Positions 34,944 through 43,954 of a DNA stretch of 64,000 bases are shown in pieces (positions within the stretch are counted from its first letter, which is position 1; every line of letters starts with the position of its first letter). The DNA is from OLB11 sp041392835. GTDB taxonomy: Bacteria > Bacteroidota > Bacteroidia > Chitinophagales > Chitinophagaceae. The DNA lies in the NCBI GenBank assembly GCA_041392835.1, contig JAWKLF010000005.1, positions 1 to 64,000 on the forward strand, written 5' to 3'. A model generated the notes under the pieces. That model had not been told where the DNA came from. It searched no databases and saw only the letters and a list, made by a program, of their open reading frames with translations. Position numbers and translations under genes: made by a program.

Positions 34944-35923
34944 GATTGTGGTTTTTCAAAATGAATGCTACCTTGTATAAATTGAGCACCTGCTCTCCTA
35001 AGTAGTAAAGGATAAATAGTAAAATACCAAAGTATAAGAAGAAACGAAAGTGCTAAAATAGAAATACTAACAGCTTTGGGCATGCTTGTATGTAGAGTGA
35101 TAAATCCTTCTAAAAATGCGGCAGTTAAAAAAAATGGAATAAGTCCTATAATAATTTTGACGGAGTCTAATGCACCTTTTCGCAATGATTGAATACGAGT
35201 GTAGGTGCCTGGAAATAAAAAAGAAAATCCTAATATAAGCCCTGCTGTGCCAGCAATTACTATAGATGCTATTTCGATAGTGCCATGTATCCAAACAACT
35301 AAAATAGATTGCCATCCAAGCCCCTTAGCGAAAAAAAGTTGTTCGAATGTACCCAACATAAGCCCATTCGTGAATAATAAATATAAGGTGGCAATGCCAA
35401 ACAAAATACCTAAAGCATATACGAAAAATGAAACTTGAATATTATTACTAGCTATTTGAATAAACATATCAAATTCATTTTGCTTTTTGTAAACTCCAAA
35501 TGGATCGCCTTTCTGAATATTGTCTTCTGTAAGATTTACATAGTCATCGCCCAATATACTTCTTACAAATTCCTGATCTTGTTGCGAACTTAATACGCCT
35601 ATACAAACGCTGGCAATAAAAAAAGTCAGTGTAAAAAGATATATTTTTTGATACTTGGCAAAAAGTATAGGAAGCTCATATTTCCAAAAACTAATTAAAC
35701 GACCAAAATCTAATTTTTTGTGTTGATAAATGGCTTGATATTGTTTAGCAGCTAAGCCATTAATAAACTTAGTAGTTTTGCTATCTTTATAATGCGTTTT
35801 AGAATAGCTAAGGTCATCTAATAGATGTACAAAGCGAGATGCCTGTTCATCGGGGTCATTGCTGGTTTCGAGATAACCCATCCAGCGTTTCACATTTTGA
35901 TCAATAAATTTTCCTTCTCTCAT
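34940..35923 (-). CDS. SpoIIM (stage II sporulation protein M)-like membrane protein
   Basis: This 327-residue integral membrane protein has a cytoplasmic N-terminal ~100 residues and about six hydrophobic segments. The SpoIIM signature lies around residues 185-245, with a hydrophobic stretch then NGLMLGTFEQLFFAKGL and HGTIEIASIVIAGTAGLILGF. No sporulation is implied; this family is found in many non-sporulating bacteria next to MoxR and RDD proteins. It is the first gene of the operon and is transcribed divergently from the RDD gene (74-base gap). Confidence 0.88.
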   Translation of the reverse strand: MREGKFIDQNVKRWMGYLETSNDPDEQASRFVHLLDDLSYSKTHYKDSKTTKFINGLAAKQYQAIYQHKKLDFGRLISFWKYELPILFAKYQKIYLFTLTFFIASVCIGVLSSQQDQEFVRSILGDDYVNLTEDNIQKGDPFGVYKKQNEFDMFIQIASNNIQVSFFVYALGILFGIATLYLLFTNGLMLGTFEQLFFAKGLGWQSILVVWIHGTIEIASIVIAGTAGLILGFSFLFPGTYTRIQSLRKGALDSVKIIIGLIPFFLTAAFLEGFITLHTSMPKAVSISILALSFLLILWYFTIYPLLLRRAGAQFIQGSIHFEKPQS

Positions 35924-35997
35924 CCAAACTCTAAAATTAATATGAAATGTGGTCTAATAAAATTTTTTATTCATTCGAATATTTATAAATTTACTAT

Positions 35998-36780
35998 ATG
36001 GCATTGTTGCAAGTAAAGACGCCTTTTAATATTGAACTAAATTTTCAAACGGCAAGTTTTCATTCCAGACTATTTGCGTGGATAGTAGATGGGTTTATAA
36101 TGAATCTTTATCGTTGGGGTATGTCTCTTCTTTTTTTTAAAATATTTGATACAAGGCTTTTTTCTGGTGTTGGTATATATGAAATTATGGTTGTTATACC
36201 TATGCTTTTGTACCATTTTATTTTTGAATTGTTTAATAATGGTCAGAGTTTGGGAAAAATGTTGTTTGGTATTAAAGTTATAAATTTAAATGGCGAATTT
36301 GCCAATGTAAGTCAGTGTATGCTTAGGTGGTTATTGCGTTTTTTTGATTTAGGTTTGATTTGGGGGCTTATATATATTATTTATTCTAAAGAGCTCACAT
36401 TGGGTCTTATCATGATGTTAGGCAGTTTATTGTCTTTTGTGATATACCTTACATCAAAGCATCAACAACGATTGGGCGACTTTGCAGCTGGTACTACAGT
36501 TGTGTTGAAAAAATTGCCATACAAAATTAGCGATACTATATTTCAGGAGTTTAATACAGATTCATATCAGGTTACGTTTCCACAGGTAATGCGATTGAGT
36601 GATAGAGATATCAATATCATTCATAATATTTTACAACAACACGAAAAGTCAAATATTACACAACACATTATTCGAGTAGCCGATAAAATAAAATCAGTGC
36701 TACAAATAGAAACAGATATGCCTGAAGATAGCTTTTTAGAAATCTTATTAAAAGATTATAACTACTTGAGTAAAAAATAA
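35998..36780 (+). CDS. RDD-family membrane protein
   Basis: This 260-residue protein has the RDD membrane domain: SFHSRLFAWIVDGFIM (R and D of the first helix), FNNGQSLGKMLFGIKVINLNG, and the later RLGDFAAGTTVV, with about four hydrophobic segments. The C-terminal ~80 residues are soluble and helical. RDD proteins often lie beside SpoIIM; divergent placement here repeats that association. Transport or membrane-stress roles have been proposed for the family; none can be assigned here. Confidence 0.9.
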   Translation: MALLQVKTPFNIELNFQTASFHSRLFAWIVDGFIMNLYRWGMSLLFFKIFDTRLFSGVGIYEIMVVIPMLLYHFIFELFNNGQSLGKMLFGIKVINLNGEFANVSQCMLRWLLRFFDLGLIWGLIYIIYSKELTLGLIMMLGSLLSFVIYLTSKHQQRLGDFAAGTTVVLKKLPYKISDTIFQEFNTDSYQVTFPQVMRLSDRDINIIHNILQQHEKSNITQHIIRVADKIKSVLQIETDMPEDSFLEILLKDYNYLSKK

Positions 36781-36781
36781 G

Positions 36782-38449
36782 TTATCGCTTTTCTTTTTGC
36801 ATGCTTATATATTTTTCAAATTCCAATAAAGAATAGGAGCTTAAATTGTTTTGAAAAGATAACAAGGCTTTTTGTGCGCTAAGCACTCCATATCGAATAT
36901 CCATAATGCCTTCCATACTATGTGCATCTGGGTTGATAGACAATTTTACATTGTTTTTTTCAGCCAACGAAATCCATTGTGCATCCAAATCCAATCGTCT
37001 TGGATTGGCATTGATTTCTATAGCTACATTATGTAGCTGACAAGTTTCGATGAGTTTTTCATAATCAACAGGATATGGTTTTCTGCTCAATAATAGTCTA
37101 CCCGAAGGGTGCCCAAGTATATTTGTGCAAGGGTGTTTGATAGCTTCAAGAAGACGTAACATAGCCTTCTCTTCTGTCATCTGTAAATTTTGATGTATAG
37201 AAACAATGACTAAATCAAAACTATTCAAAATATTGTCATCATAATCCAATTTGCCATCTGAGAGTATATCGCACTCTATGCTTTTAAAAATCTTAAAAGG
37301 ATATAGTTTTTCATTTAAGAAATCAATTTCTTCTTGTTGTTTTTTAATTCGATCAGGACTTAGTCCATTAGCATAAAAAGAAGTTTGTGAATGATCACTC
37401 ATAACTAAATATTCAAATCCATGTTGAATACAACGTTGAGCCATTTCTTCTATTGTATGTAATCCGTCGCTCCAGGTACTATGATTATGTATGATGCCTT
37501 TGATATGTTTTAGATCAATACAATTTAAAATTTTGTCTTCAATATTCTCATTCATCAAGGAATGTGTTGTTCTTGCATATGGCGGAATATAGAATTGTGT
37601 ACTTTCATTAAAAATTTCTTCTTCAGTTTGAAAAAAATTCGTTTCTTCAAAACGTTCTTGAAACATTTCGTTAAAGTCTTCTGTATTGCTTGTGAAAAAA
37701 AGAACGCTGTCGCCTTCATCGGTATCAGTATACAATATGATGTTTATTTGATTTTGATATTGATATCGGAACTCACCTTGTTCAATTTGAATTTCCTTAA
37801 AAAATTCATTATTACTTAGAGCCTCTTCAATCAAATAATCTGGTACTTTAAGTACAAATTCTAATTGCTCAATAATATCTTCTTGTCTTCTAAAAGCTCC
37901 AGTTATAAAAGCAGCTTCTTCTCCAAAGATTGTTTTAAAGAAAGATAAAAGTTGTTGAGCTATAGGTTCTACTTGCGCATACAAGTAAAAACCTTGGTGC
38001 GCTAAGTAATATGAAACAGCTTCTTTGATGCTTTGTTGACTTTTTTCGCCAAATCCTTTGTATTTTATCAGTCTGTTTTCTTCACATGCATACAGCAATT
38101 CACCTGGAGATGAAATGTCTAATTCTTTCCAGATGACTCCTATTTTTTTAGGCCCTATTCCTTTTATTTTGAGTAATTCAAGTATGCCCGATGGTGTCTT
38201 AGCAATCAATTCTTCCAATGCCTGAAAACTATTGTTATCAATAATTTCTTTCACTTTCATAGCACTTTGTTTTCCTATGCCCCTTATTTTTTCCAATTTA
38301 AGTATATCCATACTAGCTAAAGGCTCTTCTAGTCGATCTATTTGAAAAGCCATATTGGCATAAGTTTTAGATTTCATGGATTCTTCTCCATGTATATCTA
38401 ATAATTTGGCATACAATGAAATGATGGAAGCTATATCGCTATTGTTCAT
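36782..38449 (-). CDS. PolX-like protein: HhH and degenerate polymerase core with intact PHP phosphoesterase
   Basis: This 555-residue protein has the layout of bacterial DNA polymerase X. Helix-hairpin-helix motifs (KIRGIGKQSAMKVKEI, KIKGIGPKKIG, KGFGEKSQQSI) occupy about residues 1-150. The nucleotidyltransferase region (about 155-295) has lost its catalytic metal aspartates: the usual D-x-D after GxFRR is here QLE (195-197), and the third aspartate position reads Asn236. The C-terminal PHP domain (about 320-555) is complete: HNHSTWSDG, SDHSQ, ECDIL, HPSGR, INPDAHS. It is probably a nuclease or phosphoesterase rather than a polymerase. It overlaps zapA by 4 bases. Confidence 0.85.
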   Translation of the reverse strand: MNNSDIASIISLYAKLLDIHGEESMKSKTYANMAFQIDRLEEPLASMDILKLEKIRGIGKQSAMKVKEIIDNNSFQALEELIAKTPSGILELLKIKGIGPKKIGVIWKELDISSPGELLYACEENRLIKYKGFGEKSQQSIKEAVSYYLAHQGFYLYAQVEPIAQQLLSFFKTIFGEEAAFITGAFRRQEDIIEQLEFVLKVPDYLIEEALSNNEFFKEIQIEQGEFRYQYQNQINIILYTDTDEGDSVLFFTSNTEDFNEMFQERFEETNFFQTEEEIFNESTQFYIPPYARTTHSLMNENIEDKILNCIDLKHIKGIIHNHSTWSDGLHTIEEMAQRCIQHGFEYLVMSDHSQTSFYANGLSPDRIKKQQEEIDFLNEKLYPFKIFKSIECDILSDGKLDYDDNILNSFDLVIVSIHQNLQMTEEKAMLRLLEAIKHPCTNILGHPSGRLLLSRKPYPVDYEKLIETCQLHNVAIEINANPRRLDLDAQWISLAEKNNVKLSINPDAHSMEGIMDIRYGVLSAQKALLSFQNNLSSYSLLEFEKYISMQKEKR

Positions 38450-38742
38450 CGAGACAAAATAGTTTTTAATGTTTGTAATTTTTCTTGTATTTCGCTCAGG
38501 TCTTGTTTGTCGGAAGTAGTGCTGGGCAAAAGTTCATTTAACTGTGTTACAAAATGTAGTATGGTCATAGATAAATAATCTTGCTCATCTCTGTTTGGAA
38601 ATTGTTTTTTTGTGTTGTTATATATACTTTGAATTTCTTTTAGTTTCAATCGCACATTTTCTTCTTCATCGGGAGCAACTAATATTTTATATGTTCTTGT
38701 TCCTATAATAGCTTGTACTGGTATTTGATTAACCTTGTCCAT
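38446..38742 (-). CDS. zapA: Cell division protein ZapA
   Basis: This 98-residue protein matches ZapA, which bundles FtsZ protofilaments at the Z ring. It has the N-terminal beta segment (VQAIIGTRTYKILVAPDEEENVRLKLKEI) and a C-terminal helix with a heptad pattern (about 60-98) for coiled-coil tetramer formation. It lies directly upstream of the polX-like gene with an ATGA overlap. The assignment rests on length, fold pattern and the start motif; the family is weakly conserved. Confidence 0.82.
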   Translation of the reverse strand: MDKVNQIPVQAIIGTRTYKILVAPDEEENVRLKLKEIQSIYNNTKKQFPNRDEQDYLSMTILHFVTQLNELLPSTTSDKQDLSEIQEKLQTLKTILSR

Positions 38743-38785
38743 TTTTTAAAATTAAAAAAAATATCTTACATATCTTCTTCACACA

Positions 38786-39844
38786 TTAATTTTCCCAAGG
38801 ATTTAAAAAATAGTTTTGATGAAGATATGATGTATCTGTAAGCGATTCTAAAAAAGAAATTAAGGCTTTTTTTTCTAAATCGCTTATGCTAAAACCCTGT
38901 ATATTGGCGTGTTTATACGTATTGTTTTTGCCATTGCCTATATGAGGATTAAGCGAATCAACACTGCCACCTTGTGCATAGTGTTTAATGACGTCTTGTA
39001 TGTTTGCAAGGCTTCCATCGTGCATATATGGAGATGTTATCATTACATTTCGTAGTGAAGGCACTTTGTATCGGCCATTATCTTTTTCAAGATGTGTATT
39101 CATACCCAAACCAAAATCTTCATAAGGATAGCTGTGTTGATTTTTGATATTGTATAGTCCAATATTGAAATAAACACTATCCTTTTTGTTGTTGATAGTT
39201 GCATTACTAAAATAGATTCCGCCATGACAAGTTGAACATTTTAATCGAGATGAAAAAAATAATTTCATACCTTGTTGTTGTTCTTCACGTAATGCATGTT
39301 GATTGCCTTTCAGAAAAGAGTCATAAGGACTTTGAAGACTATTAAGTTGTTTTAGATAAGCAGTAATAGTATGTATAACTATTTCTGGACCAATACTGTC
39401 GATAGAAATATTAGCTTCTTTAAAAAGCTTTTGATAAGTCTTGTCTTGAATAATCAATGTCTTAAGTTCGTTCCAGTGTATATCTAAACCGAGTTCTATC
39501 GGATTGTGATTGTACAAAGGTCTATGCATTTGAGTTTCCAAATCTTGTATGCTATCATTGGCCCAATCAAAAAAATGCATAGCAGCTATATTGAGTAATG
39601 ATGGGGCATTGTGTAATACGCTTTTGCCTTCGGCAGAAATACTTGTTCTATATCCATCTGAGAAAGCTAAAGATGGAGCGTGGCAGCTAGCGCAAGATTT
39701 GGTGTGATTAAATGAAAGTCTTTTGTCAAAAAAAAAGTGATGTCCAATTTCACTTGTTGCACTTTTTAAATCAGATTGCTCACAACCTGAAAACGTTAAG
39801 GTAAAAAAACAAAACAGGATATAAGAGAATCTATTTATTTTCAT
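38786..39844 (-). CDS. Di-heme cytochrome c peroxidase/MauG-family lipoprotein
   Basis: This 352-residue exported di-heme protein has a lipoprotein signal (TLTFSGC, Cys21) and two c-type heme sites: CASCH at 51-55 and CSTCH at 203-207. Typical family segments are LAFSDG after the first heme, the conserved KVPSLRNVMITSPYMHDGSL and a final helix LEKKALISFLESLTD. CCP members reduce hydrogen peroxide; MauG-type members oxidise protein side chains. I chose the ATG at 39844, which overlaps the stop codon of the preceding lipoprotein gene by one base (TAATG). It is the last gene of a three-gene lipoprotein operon. Confidence 0.9.
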   Translation of the reverse strand: MKINRFSYILFCFFTLTFSGCEQSDLKSATSEIGHHFFFDKRLSFNHTKSCASCHAPSLAFSDGYRTSISAEGKSVLHNAPSLLNIAAMHFFDWANDSIQDLETQMHRPLYNHNPIELGLDIHWNELKTLIIQDKTYQKLFKEANISIDSIGPEIVIHTITAYLKQLNSLQSPYDSFLKGNQHALREEQQQGMKLFFSSRLKCSTCHGGIYFSNATINNKKDSVYFNIGLYNIKNQHSYPYEDFGLGMNTHLEKDNGRYKVPSLRNVMITSPYMHDGSLANIQDVIKHYAQGGSVDSLNPHIGNGKNNTYKHANIQGFSISDLEKKALISFLESLTDTSYLHQNYFLNPWEN

Positions 39845-40773
39845 TAATGTAATTCCATCAAAACCCATTGTTTTTTTTCAAAATTATATCCAAATTTATA
39901 AACGGTTTCGGGTTTAATAGATGGTGCTGCCAAACTATAGTTGAATTCAATGCCGTGTATAATCATATTATTTGATTTGTCAAATCGTATTTTTCTGGCT
40001 TTGTCATCTCCACGTGGACCCAAGTTGTCTAAGTTCAATTCGAGTTGATGTTTGCCTTTGAATTTACCTTTTTTGCTTAGCTCTAAAGAGTATATACTGG
40101 CATTTCTACCCGAACCAAAAAACAATCTTTTTTGGCCAGTAACTCCTCCTACACAAAGGCCAAAAGCATCTATACCATGATACGTATCTACAATTTCTTT
40201 GGTATTATAATCAATTGCATAAATAGTTCCATTTTCTTTGTCACGTGTACTTCCAGATACACTAGCGGCATATAAAATTTTTCCATGACAATCAAAATAG
40301 ATACCCAATAATCCATAAGGTACTATACCTTGTGTGGAGTCTTGTTTGGGTAGTTTTAAGTATCTACTCATTTCGGCGGTATTGGCATCTATTTTATAAA
40401 TACTATTTATTTCTTCAAAAGTTTGATTGAGTGTATTTACAAAAGGTATGGGAAACGTATAAGCATTGCCTTTATCATCGGTTACTACAGAGCCCATATA
40501 GCCATATTTTACCCATGAAGGATGATGATAACGAATAATAGAATCATGTTCATGTAAGGGTAGCTGTATTAACTCAATACCTTTGATGCCTTGTGCATCC
40601 GAAGAGAATGCTGCTCGTATGGGATTGATAGGCGTATGACTTACAAAAGGGGCTATTTGTCTGCAATTATTACTTCCTATTTGTGCAAGCTCATCTTCAT
40701 CTATTTTTTCTTCGCATGCAATCAATGAAAAAATAAAAAGAAAAAAACTCAATGATGCTACTAATTTTTTCAT
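39844..40773 (-). CDS. Beta-rich lipoprotein of unknown function (propeller-like)
   Basis: This 309-residue lipoprotein has lipobox FSLIAC (Cys20). The body is a series of short beta segments with repeated G-x-x-Y or D-x-x-G turns (MGSVVTDDKGNAYTF, YGLLGIYFDCHGKILYAAS, GTIYAIDYNTKEIVD, RLFFGSGRNASIYSLEL), as in beta-propeller proteins of the SMP-30/strictosidine-synthase type, but I recognise no family. It is sandwiched in the operon: its start overlaps the upstream gene (ATGA) and its stop overlaps the di-heme gene (TAATG). This overlap implies a joint function. Confidence 0.72.
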   Translation of the reverse strand: MKKLVASLSFFLFIFSLIACEEKIDEDELAQIGSNNCRQIAPFVSHTPINPIRAAFSSDAQGIKGIELIQLPLHEHDSIIRYHHPSWVKYGYMGSVVTDDKGNAYTFPIPFVNTLNQTFEEINSIYKIDANTAEMSRYLKLPKQDSTQGIVPYGLLGIYFDCHGKILYAASVSGSTRDKENGTIYAIDYNTKEIVDTYHGIDAFGLCVGGVTGQKRLFFGSGRNASIYSLELSKKGKFKGKHQLELNLDNLGPRGDDKARKIRFDKSNNMIIHGIEFNYSLAAPSIKPETVYKFGYNFEKKQWVLMELH

Positions 40774-42524
40774 GGCAGGTTTTGTTTTTTTAGTGGTACA
40801 AACATTGGACCACCTAAGCAAGGATATACTTTAGTTTTATATACTCCATGTTCTAAATAACTTTCAGACCAGCAATATTCATTTCCTTTTCTATCATCAT
40901 TCTTCATTTGGCATACATACCATAATACAATATTGCTATTTTCAATAGGCTCCTGTTCTATAAATTTTTCAGGGCCTTGTTGATAATCAGTATTACAGCA
41001 GGGTCCTATTGTTACTAAATCATTTTCTCCTTCATCTTTATCAGCATGCAGTTTCGTTACATATAAGTATGGAAAATCACCTCGGCCACCGTCGTTAAAT
41101 TGACCATGATTTGGCTCTATAGCAAATCCTTGTCCTCTTTTATTTTCTATTTTATATCGATAGCCTTCGGGTGTTGCTGTTGTGTTTTCGTTTTGCAGTT
41201 TCCATTGTTCTGTTGTCCAGACTTTCCAACTATTAGATAGCCACTCACTAAAAGTATTATCATTGTCTGGAAAAGAAAATCGCATCACAGGTCTATACGT
41301 TCCATTGTTTCCGCATCCTCTACCAAGGCTTGCACATGCTGATCGAAAGCGCCCATCGGCATAAAATTCAAAACGCTGTAGGTAGTTGTAATTACAGGGT
41401 TGAGGCCATTGTTCACTACTAAAATTTTGTTCAAGTGCAAATCCTATTTTTTGATTTCCATCCATTATATCACTTACTCTTGGCTCACTAATAGCCACAA
41501 CGGCTGCTTGACTAAATTCGGGGCATCCTACAGCATCGCTATATCCAAATCCATCGGTATTGCTATAGCTAACATGCCAATCTACTATTTTTGCACTAGT
41601 AATAACTAGCTGTTCTTGATACTTCACAGAAGAAATACGCAAGCCATCACTTGTAGTAATAACATAGTCAAAGTCCCAGTTGTCTTTATTTAGATGGGTC
41701 ATTTTTTGACAATAACATTCCATGATTTTGTCAAACTTTAATCGTTTTTCACTTATTCTTTTTGCAGTTTGTTCTGGTCCTGTATGAGTCCATCGTATGC
41801 CTACAAGTCTGTGGTCAGTAAGATCTACTATGGCCCATAGAGCTTTGTCTTTAATAGTAAATGTAGGTGCTACGCACAAATGTTGGCTTCGTTCGCAGCG
41901 AGTTTCGTTGAGTGCAGTTTTAGTATTTGCCATCAGCGCATCTTGTTCGCCAGGCTTATAGCCAAGTGCATTTATCACTTCGGGCGATTGTATGGCTATT
42001 TGTATAGCAAGATCTTTAAGGTAAGTGGGTATATCTGGTTGTGTGCCTTTTAAAGTTTGCACTTGTATTATTGTGTTAGAAACAATATCAACCATGGCAG
42101 TAGTGGTAAGATTCAACGCATAATTATACAGCTCTAATTTGTATACTTTACCTTTCGAAAAGTTGGCAGGAATTTCTTGTGGTCTTGCTTTATAAACATT
42201 AAATAATTCATTTCGATAGGCCACTTTGCTTTGCTCGTGATAAAGATTTTCAATAAAATCCTTACTTTGTTTGGCTAATTGAAAGGCTTGTTGTTGCTCT
42301 TCATCCAAAGGAATTAATGCTAAAATTGGAATTTGTTGAACTAAGGTTTCGTCAATTTTTTTTATACGTTCCAATATCAAAGGAAACGAAGCCGCAGTGG
42401 AATCTGGAGTTAATATAGAAGCTATAGCATTTTCTTTTTCATCATCATGAGATGTGGAATTTTCCTGACAAGCAAATAAAAAAAGCGTTACAAATAAAAG
42501 AGAATATAAAAATGAGTTTTGCAT
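40770..42524 (-). CDS. Copper-amine-oxidase-like lipoprotein lacking copper ligands
   Basis: This 584-residue lipoprotein (lipobox LFAC, Cys19) resembles copper amine oxidases over its length. An N2/N3-like region contains AMVDIVSNTIIQVQTLKGTQPDIP and ALWAIVDLTDHRLVGIRW. The catalytic-domain segments WDFDYVITTSDGLRISSVKY, DWHVSYSNTDGFGYSDAVG, NYLQRFEFYADGRF and NSNIVLWYVCQ follow in the same order as in that family. The TPQ-type Tyr is present (CNYNY, Tyr379) and Asp330 is at the catalytic-base position. The copper histidines are missing: the HxH site reads YRPVM (410-414) and the third His site reads MKNDDR (540-545). I chose the ATG at 42524 over a TTG. It may be a pseudoenzyme or use a different chemistry; the assignment needs a structural check. 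Confidence 0.6.
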   Translation of the reverse strand: MQNSFLYSLLFVTLFLFACQENSTSHDDEKENAIASILTPDSTAASFPLILERIKKIDETLVQQIPILALIPLDEEQQQAFQLAKQSKDFIENLYHEQSKVAYRNELFNVYKARPQEIPANFSKGKVYKLELYNYALNLTTTAMVDIVSNTIIQVQTLKGTQPDIPTYLKDLAIQIAIQSPEVINALGYKPGEQDALMANTKTALNETRCERSQHLCVAPTFTIKDKALWAIVDLTDHRLVGIRWTHTGPEQTAKRISEKRLKFDKIMECYCQKMTHLNKDNWDFDYVITTSDGLRISSVKYQEQLVITSAKIVDWHVSYSNTDGFGYSDAVGCPEFSQAAVVAISEPRVSDIMDGNQKIGFALEQNFSSEQWPQPCNYNYLQRFEFYADGRFRSACASLGRGCGNNGTYRPVMRFSFPDNDNTFSEWLSNSWKVWTTEQWKLQNENTTATPEGYRYKIENKRGQGFAIEPNHGQFNDGGRGDFPYLYVTKLHADKDEGENDLVTIGPCCNTDYQQGPEKFIEQEPIENSNIVLWYVCQMKNDDRKGNEYCWSESYLEHGVYKTKVYPCLGGPMFVPLKKQNLP

Positions 42525-42594
42525 TGTTGAAAACAAAAGTACTCTTTAGTTTATTTTTATTATAAATAATATAGTTTTTAAATTGAAAAAAATA

Positions 42595-43863
42595 CTAAAC
42601 AAATTCCCATCCTATATCTTCTCTAAAATAGGCTTTTTCAAATTTTACTTGCCTTGCTATTATTTTTGACTGTTGAAGGGCATCATCAAGCTTGAGGCTT
42701 AACGATGTGATGCTTAATACTCTGCCTCCATTGCTCACCAATTGATTATTTTGAAGCATAGTGCCTGCATGAAAGACTAGGCTATTTTCATCTACAGAAG
42801 GCAATTCAATATTTTTACCTTTTTCATACTGCTCGGGATAACCTCCGCTTACTACCATGACGGTTGCGGCTGCTTGCTCAGAAAAATCTAATTGCTGAGT
42901 TGTAAGGTTTTTATTTTTTAATTGTAAAAAAATTGCGACAAGATCATTTTTTAATCGAGGTAACACTACTTCTGTTTCAGGGTCGCCCATCCTACAATTA
43001 TATTCTATTACATAAGGTTCATTGTTTACTTTGATAAGGCCAAAAAAAACAAAACCTTTATAGTCCATATTGTCATTTTTTAAACCTTGTATGGTAGGCT
43101 TTACAATTTGTTCTACAACTTTTTCATGAAATGCTGCATCTACAAAAGGTACGGGCGAAATAGCACCCATGCCTCCTGTGTTCAATCCAGTATCGCCTTG
43201 ACCTATTCGTTTGTAATCTTTGGCAGAAGGTAACAAGCAATAGTTTTCGCCATCTGTTATAGCAAAATAAGAACACTCTATACCATCTAAAAATTCTTCT
43301 ATAACTACTTTATTGCCAGCGTTGCCAAATTTTTGTTGCTTTATCATAGCATCAAAACTCTCAAGTGCTTCCTTATGTGTAGATGCTATTACCACGCCTT
43401 TGCCAGCAGCAAGGCCATCAGCTTTTAATACAATAGGTAATGTTTGATTTTGTATATAGGTCACACCAGTGTCATAATTTTCTAAAGTAAATTCTTTATA
43501 GGCTGCTGTTGGTATTCGATTTTTTTGCATGAACTCTTTAGCAAAAGCCTTGCTACCTTCAAGCTGGGCAGCATATTGCGAAGGACCTATAATGTGTAAA
43601 TCTGGAAATAACGGATTTAGAAAATCATGAATACCTAAAACTAAGGGGTCTTCAGGACCAACTACTAACATGCCTATAGAATAATCTTCTATTGTTTTTT
43701 GTATAGATTCAAAATCCGTAACTGCTACAGGTAAGTTGGTGCCAAGAGTGGCTGTGCCTGGATTTCCAGGCGCAATATAGAGTTTAGTACAATGTTTACT
43801 TTGGGCTATTTTCCAAGCTAAGGTGTGTTCTCTTCCACCACTTCCTAATATAAGAATATTCAT
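42595..43863 (-). CDS. purD: Phosphoribosylamine-glycine ligase
   Basis: PurD (GAR synthetase) joins phosphoribosylamine and glycine with ATP in purine synthesis. The 422-residue ATP-grasp protein begins MNILILGSGGREHTLAWKI, and has GPEDPLVLGI, LPIVLKADGLAAGKGVVIA, IEEFLDGIECSYFAITDG, DTGLNTGGMGAISPVPF and EYNCRMGDPETEVVLPRL. I place the start at 43863; the longer open frame adds 25 residues that no family member has. Divergent from the POT transporter. Confidence 0.96.
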   Translation of the reverse strand: MNILILGSGGREHTLAWKIAQSKHCTKLYIAPGNPGTATLGTNLPVAVTDFESIQKTIEDYSIGMLVVGPEDPLVLGIHDFLNPLFPDLHIIGPSQYAAQLEGSKAFAKEFMQKNRIPTAAYKEFTLENYDTGVTYIQNQTLPIVLKADGLAAGKGVVIASTHKEALESFDAMIKQQKFGNAGNKVVIEEFLDGIECSYFAITDGENYCLLPSAKDYKRIGQGDTGLNTGGMGAISPVPFVDAAFHEKVVEQIVKPTIQGLKNDNMDYKGFVFFGLIKVNNEPYVIEYNCRMGDPETEVVLPRLKNDLVAIFLQLKNKNLTTQQLDFSEQAAATVMVVSGGYPEQYEKGKNIELPSVDENSLVFHAGTMLQNNQLVSNGGRVLSITSLSLKLDDALQQSKIIARQVKFEKAYFREDIGWEFV

Positions 43864-43954
43864 GGAGGCAAAGGTAAACGCCACTATAGAAATATGATAA
43901 AAAGATAGTGTTTTAAATTTTTTTATTATCTTTCGCATTCAATAAAAATTATAT

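Noticed and set aside
40006..40022. TCCACGTGGA palindrome resembling the core of a parS site
   Set aside because: It lies within codons of the beta-rich lipoprotein, far from parAB, and the flanking bases do not match the usual TGTT...AACA arms.
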